DNA of 64,000 nucleotides from Lolium rigidum. Its lineage: Eukaryota > Streptophyta > Magnoliopsida > Poales > Poaceae. Made by a program: the position numbers and the translations under genes. The notes beneath the pieces are model-generated. The model was given only the letters and a program-made list of their open reading frames with translations, was not told the origin of the DNA and ran no database searches. Location: the NCBI RefSeq assembly GCF_022539505.1, contig NC_061508.1, positions 32,234,256-32,298,255 of the forward strand. The letters run 5' to 3'. Below are positions 33,188 to 43,927 of the stretch, piece after piece. The first letter of the stretch is position 1; the number at the start of each line of letters is the position of its first letter.

Positions 33188-33988
33188 GAGGCCCTCCCTT
33201 GATGGTTAACTCCTTGACGCAGTAACAGTATCTGAAAAGGTCCAGCCTTGGACAAATTCCCAGATGACCCTCACATAGCGTCTCAAAGTTAGAAATTGTT
33301 GTGGGGTGGAATGTTGTGGGGGTTGCAGGCCATATCCTGTTAGCAGCTCGGCAAAAATTTGCTTAGCGGAAATGAAAATCCACGCTCTACCAAGGCATGC
33401 CTAGGTGACGATCCTTCCATCCTAGGATCGGCGCACTGGTAATGACCCGCCATGTTCCGGTTCCGATGAACCTCTCATTTTCCAAATCTTTGTGATCTGT
33501 TTTCGACAACTCGTAGGGCCACCATTAGCCCTTCACCTCTCCTTCACATTTCTTTACTTTGGATTTCGATAACTTCGTACACCTTCTATTGCAGTTTTTC
33601 AGATTCCGCCTTCTCCTTTGGATCCTCCGCCTGGCCTTGGCTTAACACAGGTTTCTTGCTAGAGGTCGGTAACAGATAACTAGAGATATGGGCGGATCTT
33701 GAGCGGAAAGGGGAGGGACATCTATTGGATTCGACAAGGAAGGAGTCGAGGAAAACATATCTTTAAAAGCCATGGGGGAAAAGCTAAGCATGGCGGAAGT
33801 GAAACTAAAAGACTACTAAAGAAGATACTAAGCTAGCTATCGTTACGAGCTCCGACAAGGAAACTCATCGGAAAAGGCGACCGCAACACAGTAGATAACC
33901 GACGATGAGGTTTCGGCAAGATGGCTCATTGGTGGCAAAAATTCCGGTTGAAACTTCGGCACTGTGCATCGACGAAAGTGATGCTCCA
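33188..33988. other. Unassigned DNA between PIF/Harbinger and element D
   Basis: I see no credible gene, LTR or terminal repeat. It is the sequence into which the PIF/Harbinger element (left) and D (right) inserted. The short open frames are broken. Confidence 0.5.
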
Positions 33989-35442
33989 TGATACGTCTCA
34001 AACGTATCTATAATTTATTATGTTTCATGCTACTTTTATGATGATACTCACATGTTTTATACACATTATATGTCATTATTATGCATTTTCCGGAACTAAC
34101 CTATTGACGAGATGCCGAAGTGCCAGTTCCTATTTTCTGCTGTTTTTGGTTTCAGAAATCCTAGTAAGGAAATATTCTCGGAATTGGACGAAATCAAGGT
34201 CCACGATCTTATAATTCCACGAAGCTTCCAGAGCACCGAAGAAGGACCAAAGAGGAGCCAGGGGGACCCCACACGCCAGGGCGGCGCAGCCAAGGGGTGG
34301 GGCGCGCCCCCTATAGTCTGGCCCCACCAGGGCCCCTCCGAGGCTGCCCTTCCGCCTACTTAAGGACTCCGTCGCGAAAACCCTACGGGAATAAGCCACA
34401 ATACGAGAAAAGTTCCAGAGCCGCCGCCATCGCGAAGCCAAGATTCGGGGGACAGAAGTCTCTGTTCCGGCACGCCGCCGGGACGGGGAAGTGCCCCCGG
34501 AAGGCATCTCCACCGCCATCTTCACCGCCATCGCTGTCTCCATGATGAGGAGGGAGTAATTCTCCCCCGAGGCTAAGGGTTGTACCGTAGCTATGTGGTT
34601 CATCTCTCTCTCCCATGTGATCTTTATGTGATCATGAGCTTTGTGATCTAGTTGAATATCATCTATGTGCTACTCTAGTGATGTTATTAAAGTACTTTAT
34701 TCCTCCTCCATGATGTAATGTTGACAGTGTGTGCATCATGAAGTACTTGGTATAAGCTATGATTGTGATCTCTTGTAGATTATGAAGTTAACTATTACTA
34801 TGATAGTATTGATGCGATCTATTCCCCATTTCATAGCTATTGTTGACAGTGTGTATGCTATGTTAGTACTCGGTCTAAATTGCAATGGTCTATCATGCAC
34901 TCTAAGGTTACTTAAATATGAACACCGAATGTTGTGGAGCTTGTTAACTCCGGCTTGAGGGAGCTCTTGTAGCCCTACACAATGAATGGTGTTTGTCATC
35001 CAACAAGAGAGTGTAGAGAAAGTAGTATTTGTTTATTCAGTTATGTGATCAATGTTGAGAGTGTCCACTAGTGAAAGTATGATCCCTAGGCCTTGTTTCT
35101 AAGCATTGAAACTCCGTTTCCAACAAGTTCTATTACATGTTTGCTTGTTTATTTCAGATTGCTATTACCACTCATATTCATCCATATTACTTGTATTTCA
35201 CTATCTCTTCGCCGAACTAGTGCACCTATACATCTGACAAGTGTATTAGGTGTGTTGGGGACACAAGAGACTTCTTGTATCGTGATTGCAGGGTTGCTTG
35301 AGAGGGATATCTTTGACCTATACCTCCCTGAGTTCGATAAACCTTGGGTGATTCACTTAAGGAAAACTTGCTGCTGTTCTACAAACCTCTGCTCTTGGAG
35401 GCCCAACACTGTCTACAGGAATAGAAGCGTGCGTAGACATCA
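33989..35442 (+). repeat. 5' LTR of element D
   Basis: 1454 bp from TGATACGTCTCAAACG to GCGTAGACATCA. The first 590 bp repeat at 40481 with few differences. Confidence 0.88.
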
Positions 35443-35450
35443 AGCTATTT

Positions 35451-35468
35451 TCCGGCGCCGTTGCCGGG
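35451..35468 (+). other. Primer-binding site of element D
   Basis: TCCGGCGCCGTTGCCGGG lies eight bases after the LTR. It is the counterpart of the C and E sites, with one changed base (CGGCGCC for TGGCGCC). Confidence 0.65.
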
Positions 35469-35615
35469 AGGTAAGGTAAAAGGTATTCACATCCTCCGAC
35501 TACTAAGCTATTTCCTAGCACTGTTGCCGGTGTGTGAGTGCTTGAAGCTATTTCCTTTAGATCCTGCAATTGCATCTTTTTGTTTCTTGTTTTTATTTTT
35601 CACTAGTTAGGCATA

Positions 35616-36353
35616 ATGGAAAACAACAATGAGCTTTTTAAACTATTTCCTGAGTTAAGACATGGATTGTTTGACGCGAAAATTAAAAAACCTATGGAAC
35701 CTTATTTGCATGCTGGTAGTAATATTAGTATGAACGCTTTGAACACCATTGTTGATATTGATATAGAAAGTTCTAAGCTTGGGGAAGCTGGTTTTGATGA
35801 GCATGATATTTTTAGTCCCCCAAGCATTGAGGAGAAAATTTTCTTTGATGATACTTTGCCTCCTATTTATGATGATTATAATGATAGTGGTCTTCTGGTG
35901 CCGCCTACTATGGAGGATAAATTTAATTATGATTACAATATACCTCCTATATTTAATGATAGCTACTTTGTTGAATTTGCTCCCACTACAATTAATAAGA
36001 ATGACTATGCTTATGTTGGGAGTAGTAATAATTTTATGCATGAGACTCATGATAAGAATGTTTCATTTGATAGTTATATTGTTGAGTTTGTTCATGATGC
36101 TACTGAAAATCATTATGAGAGAGGAAAATATGGTTGTAGAAGTTTACATGTTACTAAAACACCTCTCTATATGCTGAAAATCTTGAAGTTGCGCTTGTCT
36201 AGTTTTCCTATGCTTGTTGCATTATGCCTACATGACTTGTTTATTTACAAGATTCCTTTTCATAGGAAGTGGATTAGGCTTAAATTTGTTTTGAATTTGC
36301 TTCTTGATGCTCTCTTTTGCTTCAACTCTTATTTCTTGGGAGTACATCATTAA
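35616..36353 (+). CDS. Element D internal ORF, unknown function (245 aa)
   Basis: The frame starts MENNNELFKLFPELRHGLFD, 148 bases after the PBS, and is intact to the stop at 36351-36353. The middle contains repeated acidic/Pro blocks of the kind PPIYDDYNDSG, PPTMEDKFNYDY and PPIFNDSYF, so it is internally repetitive with a spacing near 25 residues. The C-terminal 60 residues are hydrophobic and could hold membrane segments (LSSFPMLVALCLHDLFIY, FVLNLLLDALFCFNSYF). No gag, protease or polymerase motif is present. This ORF replaces the unrelated C ORF in the same chassis. Confidence 0.72.
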   Translation: MENNNELFKLFPELRHGLFDAKIKKPMEPYLHAGSNISMNALNTIVDIDIESSKLGEAGFDEHDIFSPPSIEEKIFFDDTLPPIYDDYNDSGLLVPPTMEDKFNYDYNIPPIFNDSYFVEFAPTTINKNDYAYVGSSNNFMHETHDKNVSFDSYIVEFVHDATENHYERGKYGCRSLHVTKTPLYMLKILKLRLSSFPMLVALCLHDLFIYKIPFHRKWIRLKFVLNLLLDALFCFNSYFLGVHH

Positions 36354-37935
36354 AATTTATGAGCCCATCTTAATGGCTATAAAGAAAACACTTCTTGGGA
36401 GATAACCCATGTTTTATTTTGCTACTGTTTTGTTGTGTCTTGGAGGTTGTTACTACTGTAGCAACCTCTCCTTATATTTATTTTATTGCATTGTTGTGCC
36501 AAGTAAAGTCTTTGATAGTAAAGTCAATACTAGATTTGGATTACTGCGCAGGAACAGATTGCTTGCTTTCACGAAATTGAGCCGCCCCTGCTGTAGAAAA
36601 TTTAAAAAAATCTGCCAATTTACGTGCGTGATCCTCAGATATGTACGCAACTTTCATTAAATTTGAGCATTTTCGTCTGAGCAAGTTAAGTGCCCCTGAA
36701 AAATTCGTCTTAACGGACTGTTCTGTTTTGACAGATTCTGCCTTTTATTTCGCATTGCCTCTTTTGCTATGTTGAATGGATTTCTTTGTTCCATTAACTT
36801 CCAGTAGCTTTGTGAAATGTCCAGAAGTGTTAAGAATGATTATGTCAACTCTGAATATGTGAATTTTTGATTATGCACTAACCCTCTAATGAGTTTGTTT
36901 TGAGTTTGGTGTGGAGGAAGTTTTCAAGGGTCAAGAGAGGAGGATGATACAATATGATCAAGAAGAGTGAAAAGTCTAAGCTTGGGGATGCCCCCGTGGT
37001 TCATCCCTGCATATTTCAAGAAGACTCAAGCATCTAAGCTTGGGGATGCCCAAGGCATCTCCTTCTTCATGGACAACTTATCAGGTCACCTCTAGTGAAA
37101 CTATATTTTTATTCCGTCACATCTTATGTGCTTTATTTGGAGCGCCTGTGTGCTTTTATTTTCGTTTTGTTATTTTCATTCTCTGAATAAATTAATGCTT
37201 ATGTGGGAGAGAGACACGCTCCGCTCGTTCATATGAACACTTGTGTTCTTAGCTTTACTTTTAATGTTCATGGCGAAGGTTGAAACTACTTCGTTCATCA
37301 TTATTATGGTTGGAAACAGAAAATGCCTCATGTGGTAATTGGTATAATGTCTTGAATAACTTGATACTTGGCAATTGTTGTGCTCATATAGATCATGTTT
37401 AAGATCTTGCATCATGTACTTTGCACCTATTAATGAAGAACTACATAGAGCTTGTTAAAATTTGGTTTGCATGATTGGTCTCTAGAGTCTAGATATTTTC
37501 TTGTTAAGGTGTTTGAACAAGAAGGAGACGATGTAAAGTCTTATAATGCTTGCAATATGTTCTTAAGTAAGTTTTGCTGTACCATTTTATACTTGAGTTT
37601 TCTTCAAACAACCTTGCTAGCCTAGCCTTGTATTGAGAGGAATTCTTCTCGTGCATTCAAATCCTTGAGCCAAAAACTATGCCATCTGTGTCCACCATAC
37701 CTACCTACCACATGGTATTTCTCTGCCATTCCAAAGTAAATTACTTGAGTGCTACCTTTAAAATTATATTCCTCTGTCTTTGCAATATATAGCTCATGGG
37801 AAAATAGTCTTAAAAACTATTGTGGTGAAGGATATGTAGCTATGTATCTTATTTCTTAATAAGTTGCTTGTTGAGAGGTAACCATGTTTCTGGGGACGCC
37901 ATCAACTATTACACCTTTGTTGAATATCATGTGAG

Positions 37936-39461
37936 TTTTTTTTTTGAGAGAAACTGTGAAGCATAGCCTCACAGCAATTTATTAAAAAACAAAGAACAAA
38001 GAGTCCATCAATTACAAATGTACAAAACTAAGAAAAAGAAAAAGAGAAAACCAAGCCAGGCTACTAAGGCAATGAATCAATCCAGGCTTTCAGCTGAGGA
38101 ACATGTTTTTGTTTGACCCTATGCTGATGCATATAAACATCATGAATAAAATCTCTCCTCCAAGCTCTAAAAGATGGCCTTGTGTGCTGAAATATTAAGC
38201 CATTTCTTTGCTTCCATATATGCCAAAGTGCCAAAATAACAACCTCCGTGAAAAAAGGCTTCCCAAACTCCTTCCTTGCATATATGAATTTCTCCTCAAT
38301 TGTATCCCCATCTGACCAATCAATCTGCAGGTAATTCCAAACCCGGATGCTGAAAACACACTCAAAGAACAAGTGAATCCTGTCCTCATAGATGTGTGAA
38401 GGACAAAGAACACAGTGATATTCATCTGTAACATTCCAATGTCTCCTTTTAATCATGTCCTTTGTATTGAGCCTGTCACTAATCAGTAACCAAGCAAAAA
38501 CTTTTATCTTCAGCAGACATTTACTATTCCATATCCATCCATAAACCCTACTGCAAGCAAAACCCCTGAAACTGTGTCTGTAAAAACGTTGGGAAGAATA
38601 AGTTCCATCCTTCCATATGGTTTTCCATTCATCCTTACCATCTGGATGAATCACCACTCTTTGGATCAATTCCTGCAGATCAACAAGCTCCAAGGCTGCC
38701 TGCTGTGACAAGGGCCTCTCAAACAAATCCATGATGTCGGGAATTAGTAAGGCTTCCTTGACAGACAAGGTCTGGTTCACTGTATAAGAATAAAGTCTGG
38801 GAAATCTTTCCTGAGGACAAACACCATTCCATTTGTCGGCCCAAAAAAGAGCAGTAATACCATCCTTTATATCCACCGACGTCACAGACCTGTAGAGCTC
38901 AGATAGCTTCATCACATCCCTCCACCAGAAAGACCCACATAGCTTGGAAACATGCGGCACCCCCTCTGGATAATAATTCCAAACCAAATTTACCCATGGC
39001 AAATCCTCACGATTAAAGAACTTATGCAAATGCTTTAGGAGAAGTGCCTCATTCTGTAACTTGAAATCCAGAATCCCTAAGCCACCATTGCTTTTTGGTT
39101 TACATATCATTTCCCATGAAGCCAATGACTGACTAGTAGTACATTCCCCCTTCTTCTTTCTCCATAAGCACTGACGGATGATTCTGTTCAATTGCTTAAT
39201 GATGCCAACAGGGATACTCAAAGTACGAGAGGAAGAAAATAGGCATAGAGCTGAGACATGATTGAATTAACCGCAACCTACCACCATAGGCTAGCGAGAG
39301 AAGAACTTGCAGATAACCTCCTTTCCATTCTATCGACCATAGGCAAAAGATCTTGCATATTTGGTCTGGTGGTGCCCAAAGGCAATCCCAAATAAGTGAA
39401 AGGCATAACACCCACCTTACAACCAAAATCACTTGCTAAGACTGCCACTTCTTCCTCAGAT
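37936..39461 (-). mobile_element. 5'-truncated LINE inserted in D
   Basis: On the minus strand the fragment ends in a short A tail (T10 at 37936-37945 on plus) and starts abruptly at about 39461 inside the RT thumb region. Comparison with C shows that the flanks (ATCATGTGAG and TTGCATGTTCG) were once adjacent. No clean target duplication remains; a few bases seem lost at the site. Confidence 0.85.
38064..39460 (-). pseudogene. LINE ORF2 C-terminal part with zf-RVT domain
   Basis: From 39460 the frame reads through VMPFTYLGLPLGTT, shifts once near 39200-39430, then stays open from 39221 to 38064. It includes RIIRQCLWRKKKGE, SNGGLGILDFKLQNEALLLK and WWRDVMKL. The C-terminal zinc-binding RT-associated segment follows, with WIWNSKCLLKIKVFAWLL, CVLCPSHIYEDRIHLFFEC and VVILALWHIWKQRNGLIF. 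These are hallmarks of plant L1-type ORF2 ends. The endonuclease and RT catalytic core are missing through 5' truncation. Confidence 0.88.
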
Positions 39462-40480
39462 AAATTGCATGTTCGTATTGTCTGAAGTAAGGGCGATTTT
39501 CATGATCAAATGGTTTGAGTATGCATATTGTTAGAGAAGAACATTGGGCCGCTAACTAAAGCCATGAATCATGGTGGAAGTTTCAGTTTGGACAATTAAT
39601 CCTCAATCTATTATGAGAATATTATCTGTTGTTGAATGCTTATGCATTAAAGAGGAGTCCATTATCTGTTGTCTATGTTGTCCCGGTATGGATGTCTAAG
39701 TTGAGAATAATCAAAAGCGAGAAATCCAATGCGAGCTTTCTCCTTAGACCTTTGTACATGCGGGATAGAGGTACCCCTTTGTGACACTTGGTTGAAACAT
39801 ATGCTATGCAATGATAATCCATGTTAATCCAAGCTAATTAGGACAAGGTGCGAGCACTATTGGTACACTATGCATGAGGCTTGCAACTTATAGGATATCT
39901 TATACATAACACATATGATTTATTACTACCGTTGACAAAATTGTTTCTATGATTTCAAAATGAAAATCTCTAGCACAAAAATAGTAATCCATGCTTCCCT
40001 CTGCGAAGGGCCTTTCTTCTACTTTATGTTGAGTTCGTTTACCTACTTCTTTCTATCTTACAAGCAAACACTTGTATCAACTGTGTGCATTGATTCTTAC
40101 ATGTTTACCTATTGCACTTGTTATATTACTTTGTGTTGACAATTATCCATGAGATAAATATGTTGAAGTTGAAAGCAATTGCTGAAACTTATATCTTCAT
40201 TTGTGTTGTTTCAAAGCTTTCTACTAAGAATTTATTGCTTTATGAGTAACTCTTCTTCAAGTCTTATTGATGCTTGTCTTGAAAGTACTATTCATGAAAA
40301 GTCTTTGCTATATGATTCATTTGTTTACCCATTATCTTTGCCATTGCTTCGAATCGCTGCATTCATCTCATATGCTTTACAATAGTATTGATCAAGATTA
40401 TGATAGCATGTTACTTCAGAAATTATCCTTGTTATCGTTTACCTACTCGAGGGCGAGTAGGAACTAAGCTTGGGGATGCT

Positions 40481-41073
40481 TGATACGTCTCAAACGTATC
40501 TATAATTTCTTATGTTCCATGCTACTTTTATGATGATACTCACATGTTTTATACACATTATATGTCATTATTATGCATTTTCCGGAACTAACCTATTGAC
40601 GAGATGCCGAAGTGCCAGTTCCTGTTTTCTGTTGTTTTTGGTTTCAGAAATCCTAGTAAGGAAATATTCTCGGAATTGGACGAAATCAAGGCCCACGATC
40701 TTATAATTCCACGAAGCTTCCAGAGCACCGAAGCAGGACCAGAGAGGAGCCAGGGGGCCCCACACGCCAGGGCGGCGCGGCCAAGGGGTGGGGCGCGCCC
40801 CCTATTGTCTGGCCCCACCAGGGCCCCTCCGAGGCTTGCCCTTCCGCCTACTTAAGGACTCCGTCGCGAAAACCCTAAGGGAATAAGCCACGATACGAGA
40901 AAAGTTCCAGAGCCGCCGCCATCGCGAAGCCAAGATTCGGGGGACAGAAGTCTCTGTTCCGGCACGCCACCGGGATGGGGAAGTGCCCCCGGAAGGCATC
41001 TCCACCGCCATCTTCACCGCCATCGCTGTCTCCATGATGAGGAGGGAGTAATTCTCCCCCGAGGCTAAGGGCT
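40481..41073 (+). repeat. 3' LTR of element D, 5' part
   Basis: 593 bp starting TGATACGTCTCAAACG. It ends at GAGGCTAAGGGCT, where E begins. In the 5' LTR the same place continues GAGGCTAAGGGTTGTACC. Confidence 0.88.
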
Positions 41074-42604
41074 TGATACGTCTCCAACGTACTTATAATT
41101 TCTGATGTTCCATGCTTGTTTTATGACAATACTTACATGTTTTGCTCGCACTTTATAATGTTTTTATGCATTTTCCGGAACTAACCTATTAACAAGATGC
41201 CGAAGTGCCGCTTCTCGTTTTCTCGCTGTTTTTGGTTCCAGAAAGGCTGTTCGGGCAATACTCTCGGAATCGGACGAAATCAACGCCCAGAACCTTATTT
41301 TTCCCGGAAGCTTCCAGAAAGCCAGAGTGGGACCAGAGGGGAGTCCTGGGGGCCCCACACATGGTGGCGGCGCGGCCCAAGGGGGGGCGCGCCCCCCTAC
41401 TGTGAGGAGGCCCCGTGGCCCCTCCGACTCCGCCTCTTCGCCTATTTAAGTCGTCCTGACCTAAATCTTCGATACCAATTGACGAAACTCCAGAAAGACT
41501 CCAGGGGCGCCGCCACCATAGCGAAACTCCAATTCGGGGGACAGAAGTCTCTGTTCCGGCACCCTGCCGGGACGGGGAAGTGCCCCCGAAGCCATCTTCA
41601 TTAACGCCACCGCCTCCATCATGCTCTGTGAGTAGTTCCCCCATGGACTACGGGTTCTAGCTGTAGCTAGTTGGTACTCTCTCTCTCATGTACTTCAATA
41701 CAATGATCTCATGAGCTGCCTTACATGATTGAGATTCATCTGATGTAATCAGTGTTGTGTTTGTTGGGATCCGATGGATTGTTACATTATGATTAGTCTA
41801 TCTATAAGTTTGTGAAGTCATTGTTGTTGCAACTTGTTATGCTTAATGTTTGTCACTAGGGCCCGAGTGGCATGATCTTAGATTTAAGCTCTATACTTAT
41901 TGCTTAGATTGTATCTACAAGTTGTTTGCACATGTCTATGTCCGGAACCCGAGGCCCCAGAGTGACAGCAACTGGAATAACTGGAGGGGAAGGCTTAGAT
42001 ATGAGGATCACATGTTTTCACCACGTTAATGCTTTGCTCCGGTGCTCTATTAAAAGGAGTACCTTAATTGCCAGTAGATTCCCTTGAGGCCCGGCTGCCA
42101 CCGGCTGGTTGGACAAAAGATGTTATACAAGTTTCTCATTGCGAGCACGTATGACTATATATGGAAAACATGCCTACATGATTAATAATCTTGATGTTCT
42201 GTCTTAATGCTATTTCAATCCTATCAATTGCCCAACCGTAATTTGTTCACCCAACACTTGTTATTGGAGAGTTACCACTAGTGTAGATAGCTGGGAACCC
42301 CGGTCCATCTTTCATCATCATATACTCGTTCTACATGACATTGGAAGTAGTATCAACTATTTTCCGGTGCCATTGCTCTCATATTATCTATTACTCGCTG
42401 ATGTGTTACTGTTACTATTGGTCTCATATTACTCGTTGCTTTCACATCACCCCCGTTACTAGTGCTTTTCCAGGTGCAGCTGAATTGACAACTCAGCTTG
42501 TTAAGGCTTATAAGTATTATTTACCTCCCCTTGTGTCGAATCAATAAATTTGGGTTTTACTTCCCTCGAAGACCGTTGCGATCCCCTATACTTGTGGGTT
42601 ATCA
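41074..42604 (+). repeat. 5' LTR of element E
   Basis: About 1531 bp, TGATACGTCT to TGTGGGTTATCA. It shares the first several hundred bases with the D and C LTRs but diverges further in. Only one copy is visible, so the right border is set by the PBS. Confidence 0.78.
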
Positions 42605-42615
42605 AGACTATTTTC

Positions 42616-42633
42616 TCGGCGCCGTTGCCGGGG
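42616..42633 (+). other. Primer-binding site of element E
   Basis: TCGGCGCCGTTGCCGGGG lies 11 bases after the LTR, the same site as in C and D. Confidence 0.65.
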
Positions 42634-42704
42634 AGGCATAGCTCTACTCATAAGTTCACCTGGGGAGTACATTCTACCTCTCTCTCTGTTTTATTTTATT
42701 TTGT

Positions 42705-42812
42705 TTTGCTTAGTTTACTTTTGTCTAGTTTATTTGTGCTTAGTTTATTTCTGTCTAGTATTATTTTACTTAGTTTACTTTTTCCTAGTTTGTTTTTGTC
42801 TTGTTTTATTTT
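42705..42812 (+). repeat. Degenerate T-rich tandem repeat in E leader
   Basis: Six to seven imperfect units of about 15 bases of the type CTTAGTTTACTTTTGT follow one another between PBS and ORF. Confidence 0.6.
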
Positions 42813-42871
42813 CTCTATATACCCGAAAATCCATAAAAATTTGAAAAACCGAAAAATTAAAAACTGTTGCT

Positions 42872-43594
42872 ATGGGAGAACCTACAACCTATTTGGAGCT
42901 TATTGAATTATATAATAATTATAGAGAATCAAGAACGGGTAAAGTTATGAGTGTTGTGATAGAAAAACTGAATACAATTGCTAAAATCTTGCTTAAACGC
43001 CATGATATAAACTGTTGCTCTAAACAGGATACTAAACATCTTAAATTTCAATGTGGCTTTAGTGAGGAAGTTTTAATTAAGAACTATAATTGGAATAGCT
43101 ATATTCATTTCGGGTTCGAAGAAGTAGAACAATTTTTTTTGTTTATGGGAGCTTCTGAAATAGAATCCTTCATGGCTAAAAATTATGAAACTTGTGTTGC
43201 TTGTAAGGACCTTAAAGATTATGTCTCTTCTATCCTTAATTGTTGCATAGAAAGTTACAGCGATAATCATTATATCATTGATTATAAAGAGAGACACATT
43301 AATGCACAAGAATGCACTCACAATTTGCAGGAACTAGTGGGAGAAGAAATTGATGAACCTGAAAGCTCATTGGATGAAAAAGAAGAGGAGAGTGATGAAC
43401 AAAAGGAGGAAGAATGGATTAGCTACCCATGCCAACCTTCTAATGAGAGTAACTCTTTATCTCTTACACTATTTGATTGTCCTCCATGCTTACCAAAGGA
43501 GGATGAATGTTATGTTCTTGTGGATTCTCTTGAAATATTCCCTATGAGTAAAACTTGTGAGAATAATTATGCTACTGTTATCTATGATAATTGA
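42872..43594 (+). CDS. Element E internal ORF, unknown function (240 aa, 3' end cut)
   Basis: The frame starts MGEPTTYLELIELYNNYRES and is open until the TGA supplied by the first bases of F (43592-43594), so the natural C-terminus is lost. It is Cys-rich in the middle (TCVACKDLKDYVSSILNCC) and acidic later (EEIDEPESSLDEKEEESDEQ). The cysteines do not form a recognisable zinc knuckle. It occupies the same place in the chassis as the C and D ORFs but is not similar to either by eye. Confidence 0.7.
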   Translation: MGEPTTYLELIELYNNYRESRTGKVMSVVIEKLNTIAKILLKRHDINCCSKQDTKHLKFQCGFSEEVLIKNYNWNSYIHFGFEEVEQFFLFMGASEIESFMAKNYETCVACKDLKDYVSSILNCCIESYSDNHYIIDYKERHINAQECTHNLQELVGEEIDEPESSLDEKEEESDEQKEEEWISYPCQPSNESNSLSLTLFDCPPCLPKEDECYVLVDSLEIFPMSKTCENNYATVIYDN

Positions 43595-43825
43595 TGACCC
43601 ACAAGTATAGGGGATCGCAACAGTCTTCGAGGGAAGTATTACCCAATTTATTGATTCGACACAAGGGGAGACAAAGAATACTTGAAAGCCTTAACAGCGG
43701 AGTTGTCAATTCAGCTGCACCTGAAACAGTACTTGCTCGCAAGAGTTTATCAAGTAGTAACAGCTTTATAGTAATAGCAGTAGTGAAATAACAGCAGCAG
43801 AGTAATAGAGACAGCGGTAGTAATT
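43592..43825 (-). mobile_element. F: LTR end of an inverted E-type element, cut by gap
   Basis: TGATGACCCACAAGTATAGG at 43592 is the reverse complement of an LTR end like that of E (CTATACTTGTGGGTTATCA at 42586-42604). The next 130 bases also match E's LTR in reverse complement (GGTGCAGCTGAATTGACAAC). The element then runs into Ns. Confidence 0.8.
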
Positions 43826-43925
43826 NNNNNNNNNNNNNNNNNNNNNNNNNNNNNNNNNNNNNNNNNNNNNNNNNNNNNNNNNNNNNNNNNNNNNNNNNNN
43901 NNNNNNNNNNNNNNNNNNNNNNNNN
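43826..43925. other. Assembly gap (100 N)
   Basis: Exactly 100 Ns, a placeholder for unknown length. The left side is LTR F; the right side is the middle of A4 gag. At least the rest of F and E, and the 5' part of A4, are missing here or elsewhere. Confidence 0.98.
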
Positions 43926-43927
43926 CA

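Larger units (their letters stand above)
36354..40480 (+). other. Non-coding 3' half of D with reiterated PPT-like motif
   Basis: No element gene is seen outside the LINE insertion. The purine motif AAGCTTGGGGATGC occurs at about 36977, 37037 and 40466; only the last abuts the 3' LTR. Much of this stretch is the reverse complement of 7524-9700 in element C. Confidence 0.7.
33989..41073 (+). mobile_element. D: non-autonomous LTR retrotransposon, interrupted by LINE and E
   Basis: Plus-strand element with 5' LTR 33989-35442, a PBS at 35451, one ORF (35616-36353), a long non-coding 3' half, a TAAGCTTGGGGATGCT tract and the first 593 bp of the 3' LTR (40481-41073). E is inserted in that LTR. Its LTR ends, PBS and 3' non-coding half match element C, but its ORF is different. 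CTCCA at 33984-33988 would be the left target duplication; the right partner is lost beyond E/F/gap. Confidence 0.88.
41074..43591 (+). mobile_element. E: 5' part of a non-autonomous LTR element inserted in D's LTR
   Basis: 5' LTR 41074-42604, PBS about 42616, T-rich leader repeat, and one ORF that is cut by F at 43592. The LTR begins TGATACGTCTCCAACG, related to C and D. The remainder of E (3' half, 3' LTR) is not in the window; it is lost or lies in the assembly gap. Confidence 0.83.
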
